Positions 59,782-64,000 of a stretch of 64,000 bases of DNA are shown here, one piece after another. The first letter of the stretch is position 1. Each line of letters opens with the position of its first letter. Position numbers and translations under genes: made by a program. The notes under the pieces are model-generated. The model was given only the letters and a program-made list of their open reading frames with translations, made no database searches and had not been told where the DNA came from. Source of the DNA: Chloroflexota bacterium (lineage in GTDB: Bacteria; Chloroflexota; Dehalococcoidia; DSGV01); the NCBI GenBank assembly GCA_021787985.1, contig JAJYLG010000006.1, positions 1 to 64,000 of the forward strand, in the 5' to 3' direction.

Positions 59782-60663
59782 TCAGCCCAGGCCGCGGTAC
59801 CAGTCGGCGATCGCCTCGCCGATCTCGTGCGGCGAGTCCTCCTGGATGAAGTGGATGCCGGGTACCGTGACCTCTCGCTGATTCGGCCAGGCGCGGCAGA
59901 ACTCGCGCTGTGCTCCCACCAGGATGGATCCCGGGTCGGCGTTGACGAGCAGCTTCGGCATGGGGCTCGCGCTGAGCCAGCGCGCGTAGTCCTCGACGAT
60001 CGCGACCACGTCGGCCGGCTCGCCGTCGATCGGGATCTCGCGCGGCCACTGGAGCGTGGGCCGTCGCGACTCGCCCGGCTCCCGGTATGGCCGCCGGTAG
60101 ACGGTCATCTCCTCTTCGGTCAGGCCGCGCGCTACGCTGGCCGGCAGGATCCGCTCCACGAAGACGTTCTTCTGGAGCACCATCTCCTCGCCCGCCGGGG
60201 AACGCATCCCCTGGAAGATGCCGCGCGCCGCGGCGGGCCATTCGTTCCAGGTCACCGGTCGCACGATCGCCTCCATGTAGGCGAGGCCTTTGACCCGGTC
60301 GGGGTGGCGGCGCGCCCAATGGAACGCGAGCGCGGACCCCCAATCGTGCGCCACCAACGTGACGTTCTCGTCGAGCCCGACCGCCTCGAACCAGGCGTCC
60401 AGGTAGCGCGCGTGGTCGGCAAACCGGTAGGAGCCGGAAGGGCTCCCGCCTGAGTCGCCCATGCCGATGAGGTCCGGCGCGAGGCAGCGGGCGAGCGGCG
60501 CCACGTGCGGGATGACGTTGCGCCAGAGGTAGGACGAGGTCGGGTTGCCATGGAGGAAGACGACCGGCTGCCCGCTGCCCGTAGCGACGTATGCGATCTC
60601 GGAGTCGAGCACGGCTACGCGCTTGCGTGGATGAGGGTCGGCGGCGGAGATCTCGGCGGGCAT
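59782..60663 (-). CDS. Haloalkane dehalogenase-like alpha/beta hydrolase
   Basis: [39 protein letters not shown]...[41 protein letters not shown]...[14 protein letters not shown]. Confidence 0.9.
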   Translation of the reverse strand: MPAEISAADPHPRKRVAVLDSEIAYVATGSGQPVVFLHGNPTSSYLWRNVIPHVAPLARCLAPDLIGMGDSGGSPSGSYRFADHARYLDAWFEAVGLDENVTLVAHDWGSALAFHWARRHPDRVKGLAYMEAIVRPVTWNEWPAAARGIFQGMRSPAGEEMVLQKNVFVERILPASVARGLTEEEMTVYRRPYREPGESRRPTLQWPREIPIDGEPADVVAIVEDYARWLSASPMPKLLVNADPGSILVGAQREFCRAWPNQREVTVPGIHFIQEDSPHEIGEAIADWYRGLG

Positions 60664-60824
60664 GGGCACGCTCCTCGGGCAGAGTCGTCCCGAGTGTCGG
60701 ACTGCCGGCGAAGCGGCACAAGTCGGTGGTTCGCTTGCCCTGACGCCGGACGGGCCGTATTCTCGGCCAGGCGGCGCTGGCCGGCCCACGAGCCCCGGCG
60801 CACGCGCAGGGGGAGGAGCGAGGC

Positions 60825-61802
60825 ATGCGCATCGGCGTCCAGCCACCGACCGCGGGGCCACAGGCGACACCGGAGTTCATCTTGCGCTTCACCGAGCTGG
60901 CGGAACGGCTCGGGTTCGACTCGGTCCAGATCACCGACCACATCGTGGTGCCGGTGGAGATCGAGTCGCGCTATCCGTACAGCAGCACTGGTCGGATGGC
61001 CGCCGGGCCGGACGACGTCTATTGGGAGCCGCTCAGCCTCATCGCCTACCTGGCGGGCAAGACGAGCCGCATCCGCCTGGGGACGAGCGTGCTGATCGCC
61101 GCGTACCGCCATCCCGTGGTCACGGCCAAGCAGCTCGCCTGCCTCGATGCGCTGAGCGGCGGCCGGATCGTCATCGGCATGGGCGTCGGCTGGATGGCGG
61201 AGGAGTTCCGCATCATGGGCGCGCCGCCGTTCGACGAGCGCGGCGCGGCGACGGAGGAGGTGGTCGAGATCTTCCGCCGCATCTGGCGCGACCAGCCGGC
61301 CGAGTTCCACGGGCGCTACTGGTCCTTCTCGCCCATTGGCGCCATGCCCAAGCCCGTCCAACCGGGCGGTATCCCGATCGTGCTGGGCGGAGACAGCCGG
61401 CCGGCGATCCGGCGTGCCGCCCGCATCGGCGACGGCTGGCAGCCGTTCAAGCTGCCGCCGGACGAGCTGCGGCCGCGGCTGGGGTACCTGCGCGAGCAGG
61501 CGCAGGTCCACGGCCGCGACCTCTCCTCGGGGTTCACGCTCTCGCTGCGCCTCGGCCTGCGCCTGACGGCCGGGCGGCCGGCCGAGCGGCGGCCGCGCGA
61601 GGAGCCGTGGCAGACGCTCGTCGGCACGGCCGAGCAGGTCGCGGCTGACCTGGAGGCGTACCACGCGCTGGGCGTGTCCGAAGTGGTCTTCGACTTCCGC
61701 ACCTGCCGCCAAGAGGAGGCGATCGAGTCGCTACGGCTCGCCGCGGAGGGGCTGCTTCCGCGCGTGGCGCAGGGCGAGGAATCCGCGGATCAAAGCGGAT
61801 GA
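60825..61802 (+). CDS. LLM-class (F420-dependent-like) oxidoreductase
   Basis: [45 protein letters not shown]...[26 protein letters not shown]. Confidence 0.88.
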   Translation: MRIGVQPPTAGPQATPEFILRFTELAERLGFDSVQITDHIVVPVEIESRYPYSSTGRMAAGPDDVYWEPLSLIAYLAGKTSRIRLGTSVLIAAYRHPVVTAKQLACLDALSGGRIVIGMGVGWMAEEFRIMGAPPFDERGAATEEVVEIFRRIWRDQPAEFHGRYWSFSPIGAMPKPVQPGGIPIVLGGDSRPAIRRAARIGDGWQPFKLPPDELRPRLGYLREQAQVHGRDLSSGFTLSLRLGLRLTAGRPAERRPREEPWQTLVGTAEQVAADLEAYHALGVSEVVFDFRTCRQEEAIESLRLAAEGLLPRVAQGEESADQSG

Positions 61803-61855
61803 CGCGGAAGGGCGCAGGGGGAAGCGCACCTTCCGCGTTGACGAGGCGGACGCCC

Positions 61856-62770
61856 CTACGGGCGCGGAACGGGCTGGATCGGCAGCAGCACGCGGTCCGG
61901 CCGGAAGAGGCCGGAGCGGGCGTCGAAACGGATGAGCGCGAGGAAGTCGCCCAGGTAGCTGTAAGCGCGCACGAGACGCCCATCGCGCGCCCGCGGCTGG
62001 ACGCGCAGCAGATCGATGGGGTTGCCCTGGCGGACGGCCAGCGAATGGCGCTGACCGAGGATGGCCGCGTCCAGCCCGAGGACCGCCTCGTCGGGCGCGG
62101 ACACGATCGCTGCGAAATGGCTCTCGGCGGCCGCGCGCTCGATCTCTTCGATGGAGAGCGCATCCTCCAGGCGCACGTGGCCGACGCGCGTGCGCACGAG
62201 CGCCGCCAGGTGGCCGCCGCAGCCGAGTCGCGCGCCGATGTCGTGCGCCAGCGCGCGTGCGTAGGTGCCCTTGGAGCAGTCCATCTCCAGCACGAGGTCG
62301 GGTGGCTCCCAGCGGAGTAGCTCCAGGCGCTCGATAGTGACGCGACGAGGCGGCAGCTCGGGCGGCTCGCCGCGTCGGGCGAGTCGGTAGGCGCGCTCGC
62401 CCGACACCTTGACGGCGCTGAAGGCGGGCGGCCGCTGGAGCTGCTCGCCCTCGAATTGGTGGAGCAACGCGCGCAGCCGCGCTTCATCGAGCTCAGGCAC
62501 GGGCGCGGTCGCGGCCACGGTGCCGCTGGCGTCGTAGGTGTCGGTCTCGACTCCCAGGCGCACGGTGAGGAGATAGGTCTTCCCCGCCTCGGAGAGGAAC
62601 TCCAGCAGGCGGGTGGCGCGTCCCAGGCCGCAGGGCAGGACGCCAGTGGCGATGGGGTCGAGCGTGCCGGCGTGGCCAATGCGCCGCTCGCCAGCGAGGC
62701 GCCGCAGGCGGGCGACGACGTCGTGCGACGTCCAGCCGGCGGGCTTGTCGACGACGAGCAGGCCATCCAT
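61856..62770 (-). CDS. truB: tRNA pseudouridine(55) synthase
   Basis: MDGLLVVDKPAGWTSHDVVARLRRLAGERRIGHAGTLDPIATGVLPCGLGRATRL...PPAFSAVKVSGERAYRLAR...CSKGTYARALAHDIG. Confidence 0.96.
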   Translation of the reverse strand: MDGLLVVDKPAGWTSHDVVARLRRLAGERRIGHAGTLDPIATGVLPCGLGRATRLLEFLSEAGKTYLLTVRLGVETDTYDASGTVAATAPVPELDEARLRALLHQFEGEQLQRPPAFSAVKVSGERAYRLARRGEPPELPPRRVTIERLELLRWEPPDLVLEMDCSKGTYARALAHDIGARLGCGGHLAALVRTRVGHVRLEDALSIEEIERAAAESHFAAIVSAPDEAVLGLDAAILGQRHSLAVRQGNPIDLLRVQPRARDGRLVRAYSYLGDFLALIRFDARSGLFRPDRVLLPIQPVPRP

Positions 62771-63090
62771 CAGACGAGCGTCACCGGCTCGGCCGCTACC
62801 CAGGCGTGGTGTTGGGGGGTGCGCTGGACGTGGTCCCGGCGCATGGCGTCGCGCTCGAGCAGAGTGGGGTTGCGGTGGAGGCACCAGAGGGAGGACCAGG
62901 GCTGGAGGGTCACGACATAAGACCGGCCGACACACGGATCGAACACGGACCAGCCGCCGGGGAGGGCGTAGAGGCGCGCCGCGCTCTCGAGGTCGAGCGC
63001 CACGGCGGCTTGCGACAGCGCGAGGTTGCGGCTGCGGCGGCGCGGGTCCGCCGGCGCGAGCGCGGGGCGGGCATCAGCCGCCGGTCTCAT
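62770..63090 (-). CDS. Hypothetical protein between rbfA and truB
   Basis: 106-aa frame from ATG at 63090 (MRPAADARPALAPADPRRRSRNLALSQAAVALDLESAARLYALPGGWSVFDPCVGRSYVVTLQPWSSLWCLHRNPTLLERDAMRRDHVQRTPQHHAWVAAEPVTLV). Confidence 0.5.
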   Translation of the reverse strand: MRPAADARPALAPADPRRRSRNLALSQAAVALDLESAARLYALPGGWSVFDPCVGRSYVVTLQPWSSLWCLHRNPTLLERDAMRRDHVQRTPQHHAWVAAEPVTLV

Positions 63091-63463
63091 GCTTCGCACC
63101 GCGGCGCGTGGCCGCCGTTGTCTCGCTCGCCTCGCGCAGCAGCCCGCTGACGCGCACGCCGCGCTCGATGGAGTCGTCGCGGCGGAAGCTGAGCATGGGG
63201 ATGTGGCGTAGCGAGGGGATGTGCTCACGCAGGGCGCGACGGATGAACGGTGTGGCCCGCTCCAGGGCCCGCATCGCCCCCTGGCGCTCCTCCTCGGGGC
63301 CGTAGATGCTGACGAACACGCGCGCGAAGCGTAGGTCGGGCGAGACCTCGACGCTGGTGATCGAGATGAGCCCGCCAAGGCGCGGGTCGCTGACCTCACG
63401 CTGCAGCAGTTGGGCGATCTCGGCGCGCAGCAGCTCGTTGACGCGCAATGTCCTGCGGGACAT
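63074..63463 (-). CDS. rbfA: Ribosome-binding factor A
   Basis: RVNELLRAEIAQLLQREVSDPRLGGLISITSVEVSPDLRFARVFVSIYG...LREHIPSLRHIPMLSFRRDDSIERG. Confidence 0.95.
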   Translation of the reverse strand: MSRRTLRVNELLRAEIAQLLQREVSDPRLGGLISITSVEVSPDLRFARVFVSIYGPEEERQGAMRALERATPFIRRALREHIPSLRHIPMLSFRRDDSIERGVRVSGLLREASETTAATRRGAKHETGG

Positions 63464-63505
63464 GGTCGGTGCCTGTCGCTTTCCGGAGCCGCGGGCTGCC
63501 GGGCC

Positions 63506-64000
63506 TCAGGCGCCCTGGCGCTCCTGGTGGAGGAACTCGAGGACGTCGCCCTCCTGCACGTCGTCGAAGCCGTCGAGGCCGATGCCGCACTCGTATCCGG
63601 ACTGGACGTCGCGCACGTCGTCTTTGCCACGCTTGAGGCTGCCCAGCCGGCCGGCCCACACCTGCTCCTTGCCGCGCAACAGCCGCACCTGGAGGTTGCG
63701 CGCCACGTGGCCGTCGGTGACGTAGCAGCCGGCGATGTTGCCGAGCCGGCTGATGTGGAAGATGCGGCGGACCTCGGCGTGTCCGTCCACCACCTCCTTC
63801 ATCACGGGCTCGAGCATGCCGGCCAGCGCCTTCTGCACGTCTTCGGTGAGCTGATAGATGATGCGGTATTGGCGGACCTCGACGCCCCCCTGCTCGGCCA
63901 TGGCGAGCGCGGCCGGCTCAGGCCGGGTGTTGAAACCGATGATGATGGCGTCTGATGCCTCGGCGAGCATGACATCGCTCTCGGTGATGGTGCCTGCCGC
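63506..64000 (-). CDS. infB: Translation initiation factor IF-2, C-terminal portion, truncated by window edge
   Basis: AIIIGFNTRPEPAALAMAEQGGVEVRQYRIIYQLTEDVQKALAGMLEP...FHISRLGNIAGCYVTDG. Confidence 0.94.
   Translation of the reverse strand, partial: AAGTITESDVMLAEASDAIIIGFNTRPEPAALAMAEQGGVEVRQYRIIYQLTEDVQKALAGMLEPVMKEVVDGHAEVRRIFHISRLGNIAGCYVTDGHVARNLQVRLLRGKEQVWAGRLGSLKRGKDDVRDVQSGYECGIGLDGFDDVQEGDVLEFLHQERQGA

Overview
64 kb of high-GC DNA, densely coding, with family content typical of a Chloroflexota/Thermomicrobia-like chromosome (taxonomy is inference). It is mostly housekeeping: murI-pyrF, a complete F-type ATP synthase operon carrying two extra genes and an unusually long structured gap, dsbA/VKOR, murA, mreB, rex, cynS, nnr-acpS, folD, nfi, prfB with a programmed +1 frameshift, proS, truB-rbfA and partial infB. 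Two accessory blocks stand out. (1) About 25.4-39.3 kb: a putative undescribed export/surface-protein system. It has a SipW-type (Ser/His) signal peptidase flanked by two small secreted proteins sharing an 'AFTATNTV' motif, three large paralogous secreted proteins, a NEW3/COG1470-like membrane protein and a CARDB/DUF11-like protein. It is preceded by degenerate signalling proteins (GGDEF-like with a lost motif, two pseudo-receivers), has two recognisable promoters, and includes a roughly 590-nt structured leader. (2) About 49.1-54.5 kb: an operon-like set (inositol-3-phosphate synthase, two acyltransferases, PHP, PimA-like GT4, CDP-alcohol phosphatidyltransferase) that looks like an inositol-phospholipid/PIM-like pathway. 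No tRNA, rRNA or CRISPR array was recognised. All family calls come from reading the translations; no database search was run.
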